DNA of 64,000 nt from Arthrobacter sp. (GCA_029257465.1 JARIBG010000011.1:1-64000); one strand, 5' to 3'; positions 17,208 through 26,563 are shown, counted from the stretch's first letter. The notes: a model not told the origin generated them from the letters alone. Made by a program: numbers and translations.

Positions 17208-17546
17208 TCAAATCTCCTTCTGGGTGAGGGAGGCGATCGCAGTGGTGAGCGCGGTCCATTCCTCGGTCAATGTGGTGGCGAGCTGCATTCCGGCGGTCGA
17301 CGTGCGGTAGACCTTGCGCGGCCGGGCCTCGTCGGTGTTCCACTCGCTGGTGAGGTACCCCTGCTTCTCCAGCCGGCGCAGCAGCGGATAGAGGGTGTTG
17401 GCATCGACGGAGAATCTGCGCTGCTCCAGCTCCACGAGCAGCCCGTAGCCATACCCGGTTCTCCGGAGAAGCTGCAGGCAGGCCAGCACGATGGTGCCGC
17501 GACGCAGCTCCTGGAGATGCGTCTCGAGCCCCTCGTTCTCACCCAT
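17208..17546 (-). CDS. PadR family transcriptional regulator
   Basis: 112 residues from MGENEGLETHLQELRRG at 17546; an upstream in-frame start three codons earlier is possible. The winged helix is clear: TGYGYGLLVELEQRRFSVDA, NTLYPLLRRLEKQGYLTSEW and KVYRTSTAGMQLA. It is the first gene of a two-gene operon with the permease-prefix membrane protein. PadR proteins usually repress their own operon; the inverted-repeat element 60 bases upstream is a dispersed repeat and not obviously its operator. Confidence 0.92.
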   Translation of the reverse strand: MGENEGLETHLQELRRGTIVLACLQLLRRTGYGYGLLVELEQRRFSVDANTLYPLLRRLEKQGYLTSEWNTDEARPRKVYRTSTAGMQLATTLTEEWTALTTAIASLTQKEI

Positions 17547-17604
17547 GCTCGACACATTACTGTGTGACGCACACTATGAATAGACTTGGCCGCTCATTCA
17601 ATTT

Positions 17605-17664
17605 CCGAAACGGCAGAAATCACCGCCCGCATCGCCGTCGCCTGGTTGTTTCTGCCATCTCGGC
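17605..17664. repeat. Dispersed inverted-repeat element, copy C
   Basis: CCGAAACGGCAGAAA (17605-17619) faces GTTTCTGCCATCTCGG (17648-17663). It lies between the divergent padR and pta starts, unlike copies A and B which lie between convergent genes. Confidence 0.75.
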
Positions 17665-17745
17665 GCTCAACGGGACGCCGGGAAGACCTTGCCCCCCGCC
17701 GGAGCCGAAATAGCGGGTGCCGGAAGACCCTGCGAGACTGGGCAC

Positions 17746-19827
17746 ATGACCCGCGGAATCTATGTGAGTGCCATGACCGGTGGCTCCGGCAAGTCCCTGA
17801 TCTCCCTCGGTCTCGCCGACATGCTGTATCGGCACGCGGATCGCGTGGGCTTCTTCCGGCCCATCGTCGAGGGCGATGATCCAGCGACGGATCCGATGGT
17901 CCAGCTCATGCAGCGCTCCTTCGACCTCCCGGCGAGCCGCGCCCGCGGCGGCCTGACCCGCGCCGAGGCCCGCGGCCTGCTCGTCACCGGCGACCGGGCG
18001 GAGATCGACGCGCGCTGCGTCGGAATCTACAGCGAGATCGCCGCTGAGTGTGACGTCGTGATCGTCGAGGGTACGGATCTGACCGGCAACAACTCCGCCG
18101 TCGAGTTCGACCTCAACGCACGCTTGGCGAACAACCTCGGCGCCATGGTGCTCGCCGTCGTGAGCGCCAAGGACATGAGCGTGGAGGAGGCGGCGGACAC
18201 CGTGGACGTCGCGCGCCGCGAACTCGACGCCGCGAAGGTCTCCCTGCTCGCGATGATGGTCAACAGGGCGGCGGACGACGCCGTCGATTCCATCCGTGAG
18301 CACATCCGTCCTGGCCGATCGGGGCGCCCGGTCTACGTGATCCCGGAACTGAGCGAGATCTCCCAGCCCACGGTCTCCGAGGTCTCGGCCGAGCTCGGGG
18401 CACGTCAGATCGCGGGAGATGCGAATCTCGAGCGCGACGTCTCCGACGTGCGGGTCGCGGCGATGAACGTGGGCAACTTCCTGCACCTGCTCACGGACGG
18501 CACCCTCGTGATCGTGCCGGGCGATCGCGCCGACGTCCTCGTCGCCACGCTGGCGTCCTCGTTCTCACCCGAGTTCCCGGTGCCCTCGGCCCTGTTCCTG
18601 ACCGGCGGACTCGCGCCGGATCCGACCATCCTCGCCCTCCTGGCCCAGGCGCCGTTCCCCGTCTTCGCGCTCGACGACGACACCTACACCGTGGCGCGCC
18701 ACGTGGGTGAGGTACGCGGCGAGATCGCGACCGGCCTGCGCCGCAAGGCCGCCGCCGCGCTCGGCGCATGGTCGCGCCGCGTCGACGAGAACGAGCTGCT
18801 CGAACGTCTCGAACTCCCCCGATCGGTCAGCATGACACCGTTGCGCTTCCTGCACGACCTGATCCAGCGCGCACGCTCGGAGCGCCGCCATATCGTGCTC
18901 CCCGAGGGCGAGGACATCAGGATCCTGAAGGCCGCCGAGATCCTGCACCGCCGCGACGTCTGCGAGCTGACCGTCCTCGGGCCCGAGGCACGGGTTCGCG
19001 AGCTGGCCGCCAACCAGGGTGTGGACCTCACCGGCATCACCGTGACGGACCCCGCGACCTCCGAGCTCCGCGACGAATTCGCCGAGGAGTACGTGCGGCT
19101 CCGCGCCCACAAGAACGTCTCCTTCGACCAGGCCCATGAGCGCATGCTCGAAGGAGCATACTTCGGCACCATGATGGTGCAGCTCGGCAAGGTGGACGGT
19201 ATGGTCTCCGGTGCCGCGCACACGACGGCGAACACCATCCGTCCGGCCCTGGAGTTCGTGAAGACCAAGGACGGCGTGAAGATCGTCTCCTCGGTGTTCC
19301 TCATGCTGCTGCAGGACCGCGTCCTCGTATACGGGGACTGTGCGGTGAATCCCGATCCGAACGACGAGCAGCTGGCGGACATCGCGGTGGCCTCGGCGGA
19401 GACGGCGGAGCAGTTCGGCGTCGATCCCCGCGTCGCCATGCTCTCCTACTCCACAGGCTCCTCCGGCGCGGGCGGTGCCGTGGACGAGGTGCGGAGGGCC
19501 ACCGAGCTCGTGCGGCAACTGCGGCCCGATCTCGCCGTCGAGGGGCCCATCCAGTACGACGCCGCCGTCGACGCATCCGTCGCGGCCTCGAAACTGCCGG
19601 AGTCCACCGTGGCCGGACAGGCGACGGTCTTCATCTTCCCGGACCTGAACACCGGCAACAACACGTACAAGGCCGTGCAGCAGTCAGCCGGCGCGGTCGC
19701 CGTCGGCCCGGTCCTCCAGGGGCTCCGCAAGCCGGTGAACGACCTCTCGCGCGGCTGTACCGTCGAGGACATCGTCAACACGGTGGCCATCACCGCCGTC
19801 CAGGCCCAGCAGCCCGCCGCTCCCTAG
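17746..19827 (+). CDS. pta: Phosphate acetyltransferase
   Basis: 693 residues, the long actinobacterial/enterobacterial form. An N-terminal P-loop-like DRTGG region (SAMTGGSGKSLISLGLADML) is followed by the central DRTGG domain and the C-terminal PTA_PTB catalytic domain from about residue 365 (LPEGEDIRILKAAEIL, DGMVSGAAHTTANTIRPALE, FPDLNTGNNTYKAVQQ). It converts acetyl-CoA and phosphate to acetyl phosphate. No Shine-Dalgarno is seen; GAGACT ends six bases before the ATG, suggesting a leaderless transcript. ackA follows by 28 bases. Confidence 0.96.
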   Translation: MTRGIYVSAMTGGSGKSLISLGLADMLYRHADRVGFFRPIVEGDDPATDPMVQLMQRSFDLPASRARGGLTRAEARGLLVTGDRAEIDARCVGIYSEIAAECDVVIVEGTDLTGNNSAVEFDLNARLANNLGAMVLAVVSAKDMSVEEAADTVDVARRELDAAKVSLLAMMVNRAADDAVDSIREHIRPGRSGRPVYVIPELSEISQPTVSEVSAELGARQIAGDANLERDVSDVRVAAMNVGNFLHLLTDGTLVIVPGDRADVLVATLASSFSPEFPVPSALFLTGGLAPDPTILALLAQAPFPVFALDDDTYTVARHVGEVRGEIATGLRRKAAAALGAWSRRVDENELLERLELPRSVSMTPLRFLHDLIQRARSERRHIVLPEGEDIRILKAAEILHRRDVCELTVLGPEARVRELAANQGVDLTGITVTDPATSELRDEFAEEYVRLRAHKNVSFDQAHERMLEGAYFGTMMVQLGKVDGMVSGAAHTTANTIRPALEFVKTKDGVKIVSSVFLMLLQDRVLVYGDCAVNPDPNDEQLADIAVASAETAEQFGVDPRVAMLSYSTGSSGAGGAVDEVRRATELVRQLRPDLAVEGPIQYDAAVDASVAASKLPESTVAGQATVFIFPDLNTGNNTYKAVQQSAGAVAVGPVLQGLRKPVNDLSRGCTVEDIVNTVAITAVQAQQPAAP

Positions 19828-19855
19828 TCGCCCAGACTCCTCAGGACAGGACCCC

Positions 19856-20971
19856 ATGATCATCCTCGTCATCAACTCCGGCTCGTCCTCGCTCAAGTAC
19901 CAGGTGCGCGACGGCGACGACGTCGTCGCCGAGGGCCTCGTGGAGCGCATCGGCGAGACCGAGGTGCCCGATCACGCTGCAGCCCTCGACCGCGTGGACC
20001 GCGAGGTGGCCGAGGCGCTCGGCGACCGCTGGATCGACGCCGTCGGACACCGCGTGGTGCACGGCGGTGAGCGGTTCAGCGAGCCGGTGCTGATCGACAG
20101 CGAGATCACCCGCGCCATCGAGCGGCTCAATCCCCTGGCGCCGCTGCACAATCCCGCAGCCGTCACCGGCATCCGGGCGATCACGGCGAAGTGGCCGGAC
20201 CTGCCGCAGGTGGCCGTCTTCGACACGGCGTTCCACCGCACGCTGCCCGAGTACGCGTGGCGGTACGCACTGCCCGACGAGCTGTACCGCAGGCACGGCA
20301 TCCGGCGCTACGGCTTCCACGGCACCTCGCACGCCTATGTGGCGCGCGGCGCCGCCGAGCTGCTCGGCGTCGAGTCGTTCACCGGTGTGATCGCCCATCT
20401 GGGGAACGGGGCCTCGGTCACCGCCGTGCGCGACGGTCGGAGTATCGACACGTCCATGGGGTTCACTCCGTTGGAGGGCCTCGTGATGGGGTCCCGCTCC
20501 GGGGATCTTGATCCGTCGATCCTGCTGTTCCTGCTGCGTGAGGGCTACTCCGAGGAGGGGCTGAACGAGCTCCTGAATCGCGAGAGCGGGCTGAAGGGCC
20601 TCGCGGGCACCAATGACATGCGGTCCGTGTCCGAGGCGGCGGAGTCCGGCGACAAGCGTGCACAGACCGCGATCGACGTCGCCTCCTACCGGCTCGCGAA
20701 GTACGTGGGCGGCTACCACGTGGCCGTCGGCGGGGCGCAGGCGCTGGTCTTCACCGCCGGCATCGGCGAGAACGCGCGTGACTTCCGCAGCGCCGTCGTG
20801 GAGAAACTCGGTGCGCTCGGCCTCGAGCTCGACGCCGAGCGCAACGATGAACGCTCCCGGGACGCCAGGGTGATCAGCACGCCGTCGTCGGCCTTCCCCG
20901 TCCTCGTGGTCCCCACCGACGAGGAGGCCGCGATCGCGGAGGCTACGGCCGCCGTCGTGCACGGATCCTGA
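19856..20971 (+). CDS. ackA: Acetate kinase
   Basis: 371 residues, ATG preceded by CAGGACAGGA. ASKHA-fold signatures are present: INSGSSSLKYQVRDG at the N-terminus, YGFHGTSHAYVARGAAELL in the middle and FTAGIGENARDFRSAVVEKL toward the C-terminus. It makes ATP and acetate from acetyl phosphate, completing the pathway begun by Pta just upstream; the two form an operon. The length is slightly shorter than the E. coli enzyme because several surface loops are trimmed. Confidence 0.96.
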   Translation: MIILVINSGSSSLKYQVRDGDDVVAEGLVERIGETEVPDHAAALDRVDREVAEALGDRWIDAVGHRVVHGGERFSEPVLIDSEITRAIERLNPLAPLHNPAAVTGIRAITAKWPDLPQVAVFDTAFHRTLPEYAWRYALPDELYRRHGIRRYGFHGTSHAYVARGAAELLGVESFTGVIAHLGNGASVTAVRDGRSIDTSMGFTPLEGLVMGSRSGDLDPSILLFLLREGYSEEGLNELLNRESGLKGLAGTNDMRSVSEAAESGDKRAQTAIDVASYRLAKYVGGYHVAVGGAQALVFTAGIGENARDFRSAVVEKLGALGLELDAERNDERSRDARVISTPSSAFPVLVVPTDEEAAIAEATAAVVHGS

Positions 20972-21059
20972 CGGACCGGGGCAGGCCACACGACCGCGCC
21001 CGCTGGCGCGGCGTCCGGTCCTGCCCTGCGGTCTGGGCGCGGCGGTCGGGGCGCTCTGC

Positions 21060-21330
21060 CCCACCGAAGCGGCCCGGGCAGTGGGAACGAGAGCTCTGTC
21101 CCACCGGACGCACGCGAACAATGGGACAGGGCACCACGGAACGCTCTGTCCCATCGAAGCGGGCCGGACACTGGGACAGGGCACCACGGAACGCTCCCTC
21201 CCACCGGACGCACGCGATCAGTGGGATTGGTGCAGCACGGCGCCCTCAATCCCACCGGAGCAGCCCGGACACTGGGAACGAGCGCTTACGCCCACCGCAT
21301 GACCGCGAACAGTGGGAATGAGCGCCAGGC
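21060..21330. repeat. Tandem hairpin-repeat array, about 50-bp units
   Basis: The 372-base gap between convergent ackA and azlD contains five to six copies of a unit beginning CCCACCGGACGC or CCCACCGGAGC and continuing into a TGGGA-stem hairpin. CCCACCGGACGCACGCGA occurs at 21100 and 21200; a 24-base block recurs at 21123 and 21173. Perfect 9-bp stems are at 21121-21129/21146-21154 and 21221-21229/21247-21255, and these differ at three positions with both partners changed. Outer copies are degenerate. No coding signal is seen in the gap. Confidence 0.85.
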
Positions 21331-21343
21331 CCAGCAGCGCGCC

Positions 21344-21655
21344 CTACGCCGCGCCGAGCAGCCGCGCCGCCGCCGCAGTCAGGGCTCCCACCAGCACCAC
21401 CACGAGGAACGGAGCCCTCAACCACAGCGCGACGGCGGCAGCCGCCAGTGCCACCACGCGGGCGTCGACGACGAGCCCCTGGCCGGAGGCGAAGGCGTTG
21501 GTGGCTGTCAGTGCTGCCAGCAGTCCGATGGTCAGAGAACCGGCCACCCGCAGCATTCTCGGATTGTCGAGGAGCTTCGCCGGGACCAGGAAGCCGAGGA
21601 ACTTCGTGGCGATCGATACCGCGCACGCGAGCAGGATCCACCCCCACAGGCTCAT
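21344..21655 (-). CDS. azlD: AzlD family branched-chain amino acid exporter subunit
   Basis: 103 residues with about four short hydrophobic helices (MSLWGWILLACAVSIATKFL, SLTIGLLAALTATNAFASG, FLVVVLVGALTAAAARLL). Its ATG overlaps the stop of azlC (ATGA at 21655-21652). AzlD is the small partner of AzlC in a two-component exporter for branched-chain amino acids and their analogues. The substrate is inferred from the family only. Confidence 0.9.
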   Translation of the reverse strand: MSLWGWILLACAVSIATKFLGFLVPAKLLDNPRMLRVAGSLTIGLLAALTATNAFASGQGLVVDARVVALAAAAVALWLRAPFLVVVLVGALTAAAARLLGAA

Positions 21656-22380
21656 GACCCGCCCCTCTCGGCATCCGGAGGATACGGCTCGACGTCGGGC
21701 TCCAGTCCCTCGGTCGCCGGACCGACACCGGACACACCGAGCACGGCGGCGACCACGGCCGCGATGAGGATCGGCACGCCCGGAGGCACGAACGGTACGG
21801 CGATGAGGGTGACGACGGCGCAGGCGACGGCGATCCCTGCCGGCTCCCTCGCCCGGACCCTGGGCCAGAGCAGTCCGAGGAACGCGGCGACGGCGGCGCC
21901 GTCGAGCCCCCACCGGGCGGGATCGCCGATCGCATTGCCCGCCAGCGCCCCCACGAGGGTGAACACATTCCACAGGACGAAAACACCGACACCGGCCGCC
22001 CAGAAGCCGCGCCGCTGCTCGTCGGGAGTGCGCTGACCCGTGGCGGTGGCCACCGACTCGTCGATCGTCAGATGCGCCATGAGCAGCTTCCGCCCACGCG
22101 AGGGGCGCAGCAGCACGTTGATCTGCATGCCGTAGACGCCGTTGCGGATCCCCAGCAGCGCGGCGGCCGACATCGCGGAGATGCCCGCGCCTCCACCGGC
22201 GATGACGCCGATGAACGCGAACTGGGATCCGCCGCTGAACAGGAGCAGACTCAGCGCCATGGTCTGGAGCACACCGAGGCCTGCGGCCACGGACAGAGCG
22301 CCGAAGGACAGCCCGTACAGTCCGGTGGCGACGGCGACGGAGAGACCGACCCGGACGGCCGGGGAGCGTAGGAGCAGCAC
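21652..22380 (-). CDS. azlC: AzlC family branched-chain amino acid exporter subunit
   Basis: 242 residues with the AzlC fold: GLYGLSFGALSVAAGLGVLQ, LLLFSGGSQFAFIGVIAGGG and a conserved LGIRNGVYGMQ segment, then about four more helices. The C-terminal tail (residues 220-242) is charged. The gene overlaps azlD by four bases and is divergent from the alcohol dehydrogenase gene, about 90 bases away. No Lrp/AsnC regulator is adjacent. Confidence 0.92.
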   Translation of the reverse strand: MLLLRSPAVRVGLSVAVATGLYGLSFGALSVAAGLGVLQTMALSLLLFSGGSQFAFIGVIAGGGAGISAMSAAALLGIRNGVYGMQINVLLRPSRGRKLLMAHLTIDESVATATGQRTPDEQRRGFWAAGVGVFVLWNVFTLVGALAGNAIGDPARWGLDGAAVAAFLGLLWPRVRAREPAGIAVACAVVTLIAVPFVPPGVPILIAAVVAAVLGVSGVGPATEGLEPDVEPYPPDAERGGS

Positions 22381-22472
22381 GCCTCAAGGCTAGGCGACGC
22401 CCGGCTTCCCGTTCATCATGAGAGGATGAATAGTGGGTGAAGGAAAGCCTACTTACTATCCGAGGAGCACAC

Positions 22473-23663
22473 ATGAAGGCAGTGACCTGGCAGGGTAAGC
22501 GCAACGTCAGCGTGGACAACGTCCCGGACCCCACCATCCAGGAGCCGACCGACGCCATCATCCGCATCACCTCGACCGCCATCTGCGGCTCCGACCTGCA
22601 CCTGTACGAAGTCCTGGGCCCATACATGGCCAAGGGCGATATCCTCGGCCACGAGCCCATGGGCATCGTCGAGGAGGTCGGATCGGCGGTGACGAACCTC
22701 AAGGTGGGCGACCGCGTGGTGATCCCCTTCAACATCTCCTGCGGCCACTGTTTCATGTGCACGCGGGGGCTCCAGTCCCAGTGCGAGACGACCCAGGTAC
22801 ACGAGCAGGGCTCCGGCGCCGCTCTCCTCGGCTTCTCGGCCCTCTACGGCTCCGTCCCCGGCGGCCAGGCGGAGTACCTGCGCGTGCCGTTCGCCGACTA
22901 CGGGCCGGTCAAGGTGGGCTCGGAGTTGCCGGACGAGCGCTACCTCTACCTCTCCGACATCCTGCCCACGGCGTGGCAGGGCGTGCAGTACGCGGATGTC
23001 CCGAAGGACGGCGTCCTCACGGTCTACGGTCTGGGTCCCGTGGGCCAGTTCGCGTCCCGGATCGGGAAGTACCTGGGGCATCGTGTGATCGGCGTCGAGC
23101 CGGTCCCCGAGCGCCGGGAGATGGCGGAGCGGCACGGCATCGAAACCATCGACTTCACGGACGACACCGCCGAGGAACTGCGCAGCATGACCGGCGGTCG
23201 CGGCCCGGACGCCATCGTCGACGCCGTCGGCATGGAGGCCCACGGCTCCCCCGCAGGCTCGTTCGCCCAGCAGGCCGTCGGTGTCCTGCCGGACAAGCTG
23301 GCTCAGAAGGTGATGGAGACCGGGGGCAGCGACCGCATGGCCGTGCTGCATTCCGCGATCGACGCCGTCCGCCGCGGAGGCACCCTCTCCCTCAGCGGCG
23401 TCTATGGAGGAGCGGCCAGCCCCATGCCGCTGCTGACCATGTTCGACAAGCAGATCCAGTTCCGCATGGGCCAGTGCAATGTGCGCCGCTGGACGGACGA
23501 ACTCCTGCCGATCGTCGAGGAGCCCTCGGACCCCTTGGGTGTCACCGACCTGATGACGCACGAGGTCTCGATCGACGAGGCCCCCGCGGCTTACAAGAAC
23601 TTCCAGAAGAAGAAGGACGGGGCCATCAAGGTGGTCCTCAAGCCGCAGGGCGTCAGCGCCTGA
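22473..23663 (+). CDS. Zinc-dependent alcohol dehydrogenase (MDR family)
   Basis: 396 residues; the ATG at 22473 has CGAGGAG upstream. Catalytic zinc motif AICGSDLHLYE, GHEPMGIVEEVG, a structural zinc lobe CGHCFMCTRGLQSQC with four cysteines, and the NAD site VYGLGPVGQFASRIG are all visible. The insertion around HGSPAGSFAQQAVGV is typical of the glutathione-independent formaldehyde dehydrogenase-like branch, common in actinobacteria. The natural substrate is not determined. The gene ends just before a strong bidirectional terminator. Confidence 0.92.
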   Translation: MKAVTWQGKRNVSVDNVPDPTIQEPTDAIIRITSTAICGSDLHLYEVLGPYMAKGDILGHEPMGIVEEVGSAVTNLKVGDRVVIPFNISCGHCFMCTRGLQSQCETTQVHEQGSGAALLGFSALYGSVPGGQAEYLRVPFADYGPVKVGSELPDERYLYLSDILPTAWQGVQYADVPKDGVLTVYGLGPVGQFASRIGKYLGHRVIGVEPVPERREMAERHGIETIDFTDDTAEELRSMTGGRGPDAIVDAVGMEAHGSPAGSFAQQAVGVLPDKLAQKVMETGGSDRMAVLHSAIDAVRRGGTLSLSGVYGGAASPMPLLTMFDKQIQFRMGQCNVRRWTDELLPIVEEPSDPLGVTDLMTHEVSIDEAPAAYKNFQKKKDGAIKVVLKPQGVSA

Positions 23664-23680
23664 CAGGAGCGGAAACCGGT

Positions 23681-23712
23681 GAAGGCACCGGCCCCACGGG
23701 GCCGGTGCCTTC
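23681..23712. terminator. Bidirectional intrinsic terminator
   Basis: GAAGGCACCGGCCCC pairs with GGGGCCGGTGCCTTC around a two-base loop, between the convergent alcohol dehydrogenase and GH15 genes, and can serve both. Confidence 0.8.
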
Positions 23713-23718
23713 GTCGTC

Positions 23719-25533
23719 CTACTCCCGCGCCATCACCTCGTGGACGTCGACGTCGCCGCGGGCGATCTGCAGCGCGCCGGCCGCGCGCACCAGGCCCAGA
23801 TGGGAGAACGCCTGCGGGAAGTTGCCGACCATGCGGTGGTTGACGGCGTCGTACTCCTCGGAGAGAAGCCCGAGCTCGTTCGAGTAGCCCACCAGCTGGT
23901 CCATGAGCTGACGGGCCTCCTCACCGCGACCGCTGCGCGCGTACTGCTCCACGAGCCAGAACGAACAGGCGAGGAACGGGTGCTCGCCCGGAGCGAGGCC
24001 GTCGTCCGCGCCGTGTGTCCGGTAGCGCAGCAGCAGACCCTCGCTGTCGATCAGATCCTTCTCGATCCGCTCCACCGTGCCGAGCATCTTCGGGTCGTCG
24101 TAGGCGAGGAATCCGACCTGGGGTAGTTGCAGGAGGGACGCATCGACCTCCGTACCCCCGTACACCTGGGTGAACGAGTTCAGGTCGTGGTCGAACCCCC
24201 GTTCCATGATCTCCTCGTGCATCCGGTCACGGATGGCCACCCACTCCTCCACCGGCCCGTCGAGCCCGTGGTCGCGGACCGCGCGCACGGCGCAGTCGAA
24301 CGTCGCCCACACCATGACGCGCGAGTGCGTGAAGAACTGCTTCTTCCCCCGCATCTCCCAGATACCGTGGTCCGGTTCGTCGAGGTGATTCCGCGCGAAC
24401 TTGATCAGGGCCCGCTGCAGCGGCCAGGAGAAGGTGTCCTCCTTCACCCCGTGGCCGCGTAGCTTCTCCAGCGCCATCATGACCTCACCCACGACGTCGG
24501 CCTGGTACTGGTCCACCGCGCCGTTGCCCACCCGGACGGGAACGGAGTCGGCGTAACCGGGCAGGTGGTCGAGTTCACGCTCGGGCAGCCTGCGCTCCCC
24601 GGCCAGCCCGTACATGATCTGGAGATCCTCCGGGTCCCCCGCGACGGCGCGGAGCAGCCAGTTCCGCCAACCCAGCGCCTCGTCGGCGAAGCCGTGCGTC
24701 ATCATGGCCTCGAGCGTCAGCGCCGCATCACGTAGCCAGCAGAAGCGGTAGTCCCAGTTCCGGGCCCCGCCGAACTGCTCCGGCAGCGACGTGGTCGGCG
24801 CGGCGACGATCCCACCCGTGTCCTCGTGCGTGAGGGCACGCAGCACCAGGAGCGAGCGCCTCACGGCGGGCGAGTAGTCGCCGTCGTCCTCGGAGCTCGC
24901 CTCCCACGCACGCCAGTAGCTGATGGTCGTGTCGAGTGCCTCGTCGACGTCGAGGCCGGCAGGCATGGGGCGGTGCGAGGGATACCAGATCATCTCGAGG
25001 TCGACGACGTCGCCCTCCGACACGTCGAAGGTGCCCTGGTGCGAGGTGTTCTCCGCGTGCAGTCGCGGTCCGCGGAGCAGGAGCGCATCAGGACCGGCGA
25101 TGGCCAACAGCGCCGAACCCTCGTCGTCGGGCTGCTGGGTCACCCAGGGGACCACCTCGGCATAGCCGAAGCGGATCTGCAGCTCCTGCCGGAACGTCAC
25201 TGTTCCGCTCAGACCCTGCACGCGGCGGATCACGTTGGCGCGCCGGTCGGCGACAGGCATGAAGTCCGTGACGAGCGCGTCGCCCTCGGGCGTACGCCAG
25301 TGGGTCTGGAGGACGAAGGTCGCGTCGATGTAGCTCCTGTCCACCACCTCCGCCCGGGACGACGAGGGGGAGAGAAGCCAGCGGCCGTGCTCCTCGTTGC
25401 CGAGGAGCGCGGCGAACACCGAGTCGGAGTCGAAGCGGGGGAAGCACAGCCAGTCCACGCTCCCGGTGCGGGAGATCAGCGCACCCGTGTGCAGATCTGA
25501 CAGGAGCGCGTAGTCCTCGATGGGTGTTTGCAT
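23719..25533 (-). CDS. Glycoside hydrolase family 15 protein (glucoamylase/trehalase type)
   Basis: 604 residues from MQTPIEDYALLSDL; a TTG four codons upstream (25545) is an alternative start. An N-terminal beta-sandwich (about 1-215) precedes the (alpha/alpha)6 catalytic barrel. GH15 motifs are ARNWDYRFCWLRDAALT, the acid region WEMRGKKQFFTHSRVMVW and the second acid region GEHPFLACSFWLVEQYA. Many actinobacterial members of this length are trehalases, others glucoamylases, so I leave the substrate open. It lacks a signal peptide and is cytoplasmic. Confidence 0.9.
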   Translation of the reverse strand: MQTPIEDYALLSDLHTGALISRTGSVDWLCFPRFDSDSVFAALLGNEEHGRWLLSPSSSRAEVVDRSYIDATFVLQTHWRTPEGDALVTDFMPVADRRANVIRRVQGLSGTVTFRQELQIRFGYAEVVPWVTQQPDDEGSALLAIAGPDALLLRGPRLHAENTSHQGTFDVSEGDVVDLEMIWYPSHRPMPAGLDVDEALDTTISYWRAWEASSEDDGDYSPAVRRSLLVLRALTHEDTGGIVAAPTTSLPEQFGGARNWDYRFCWLRDAALTLEAMMTHGFADEALGWRNWLLRAVAGDPEDLQIMYGLAGERRLPERELDHLPGYADSVPVRVGNGAVDQYQADVVGEVMMALEKLRGHGVKEDTFSWPLQRALIKFARNHLDEPDHGIWEMRGKKQFFTHSRVMVWATFDCAVRAVRDHGLDGPVEEWVAIRDRMHEEIMERGFDHDLNSFTQVYGGTEVDASLLQLPQVGFLAYDDPKMLGTVERIEKDLIDSEGLLLRYRTHGADDGLAPGEHPFLACSFWLVEQYARSGRGEEARQLMDQLVGYSNELGLLSEEYDAVNHRMVGNFPQAFSHLGLVRAAGALQIARGDVDVHEVMARE

Positions 25534-25572
25534 CTTTCCACTCAACCACAGGGCATCGCTGCGCGGCCGACT

Positions 25573-26439
25573 TCACCCATCGGTGCGCAGCAGCGCCTGC
25601 CGGATCAGCGCCGGGACGTCGGAGGTCAGCTCCTGGACCCCCAGACCGGTAAGGAACCGAGCGTCCTCCACGGTGTTGACGGTCCAGACCCGCACCCGGG
25701 TCCCGTCGCTGATCCACTGCCGTACGCGGTCAGGGTGGTTGCGCACGTACTGGAGACCCGGGCCGGCCAGGCCCACCTCCTGATGCTCTATCGCAGCCTC
25801 GCTCTCCCTGAGCGCTCCCTGCAGGACATCGATCACGGCGCCCTCGGCGAGCGACCCGAGGTGCAGGGCCTGACGGACATCCTCCGGTTCGACGTCGGCC
25901 ACGAGCTGGCAGAGCTGGTGGTGGGGCGCCGACTCCTGGAGCTGGCGGATCGAATCCGGATTGAAGCTCATGAAACTCACCTCGACACCGCCGACCATGG
26001 AGGACTCCGGATCCCACCCCTCATCCATGAGGAAACCGATCAGGGCCTCCTCGAGCGCGAGCCCGAACGGGCTCGGATGCTTCAACTCGATGGCCAGCCT
26101 GACCGGTCGGCCCGCGCGGCGCAGCAGGAGCAGCAGATCGCCGAGGGAGAGGAGTTGCTCGTCCGGACCGCCGTACGCCGCCGGAATGCTGGCGCCCTTC
26201 CAGGAGGACGCGTCGAGCTCGCGCAGTTCGGCCAGGGAGTGATCCGCGACGTCGCCGGTTCCATCGGTGGTGCGTTCGAGCGTGGTGTCGTGGATGCAGA
26301 CGAGGTGCCGGTCGCGGCTCAGGTGCACGTCGCACTCCACGCCGTCGGCGCCGTCCGCCAGCGCCTGCAGGTAGGCAGCCCTGGTGTGCTCGGCGAAGGC
26401 ACCGCTGCTGCCGCGGTGGGCGAAGATGACAGGTGGCAC
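25573..26439 (-). CDS. Glycerophosphodiester phosphodiesterase
   Basis: 288 residues with a TIM-barrel GDPD domain. Catalytic features are FAHRGSSGAFAEHTRAAY (HRG and Glu/His region), ECDVHLSRDRHLVCIHD (ExD and the second His) and IELKHPSP. No signal peptide is visible, so this is a cytoplasmic GDPD that would cleave glycerophosphodiesters into glycerol 3-phosphate and an alcohol. The GH15 gene begins about 40 bases downstream, so the two may share a transcript. Confidence 0.92.
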   Translation of the reverse strand: MPPVIFAHRGSSGAFAEHTRAAYLQALADGADGVECDVHLSRDRHLVCIHDTTLERTTDGTGDVADHSLAELRELDASSWKGASIPAAYGGPDEQLLSLGDLLLLLRRAGRPVRLAIELKHPSPFGLALEEALIGFLMDEGWDPESSMVGGVEVSFMSFNPDSIRQLQESAPHHQLCQLVADVEPEDVRQALHLGSLAEGAVIDVLQGALRESEAAIEHQEVGLAGPGLQYVRNHPDRVRQWISDGTRVRVWTVNTVEDARFLTGLGVQELTSDVPALIRQALLRTDG

Positions 26440-26563
26440 GGACGAGGCCCCTTACGTGGTCGACGGCGTTCGTCCCACCGTACGACAGGGCCGGATCCGC
26501 CCGCCATCGTGCTCCGGCCAGGGTGCGGAGGTCGTTCGACCGGCTCCTCGATAGACTCGGGGC

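Noticed and set aside
21060..21330. CRISPR array
   Set aside because: Units are near-identical throughout with no unique spacers, stems vary, and no cas genes are in the window.
23719..26439. Maltose/trehalose utilisation cluster around the GH15 gene
   Set aside because: No sugar transporter, regulator or second glycosidase is adjacent, so a dedicated pathway cannot be claimed.
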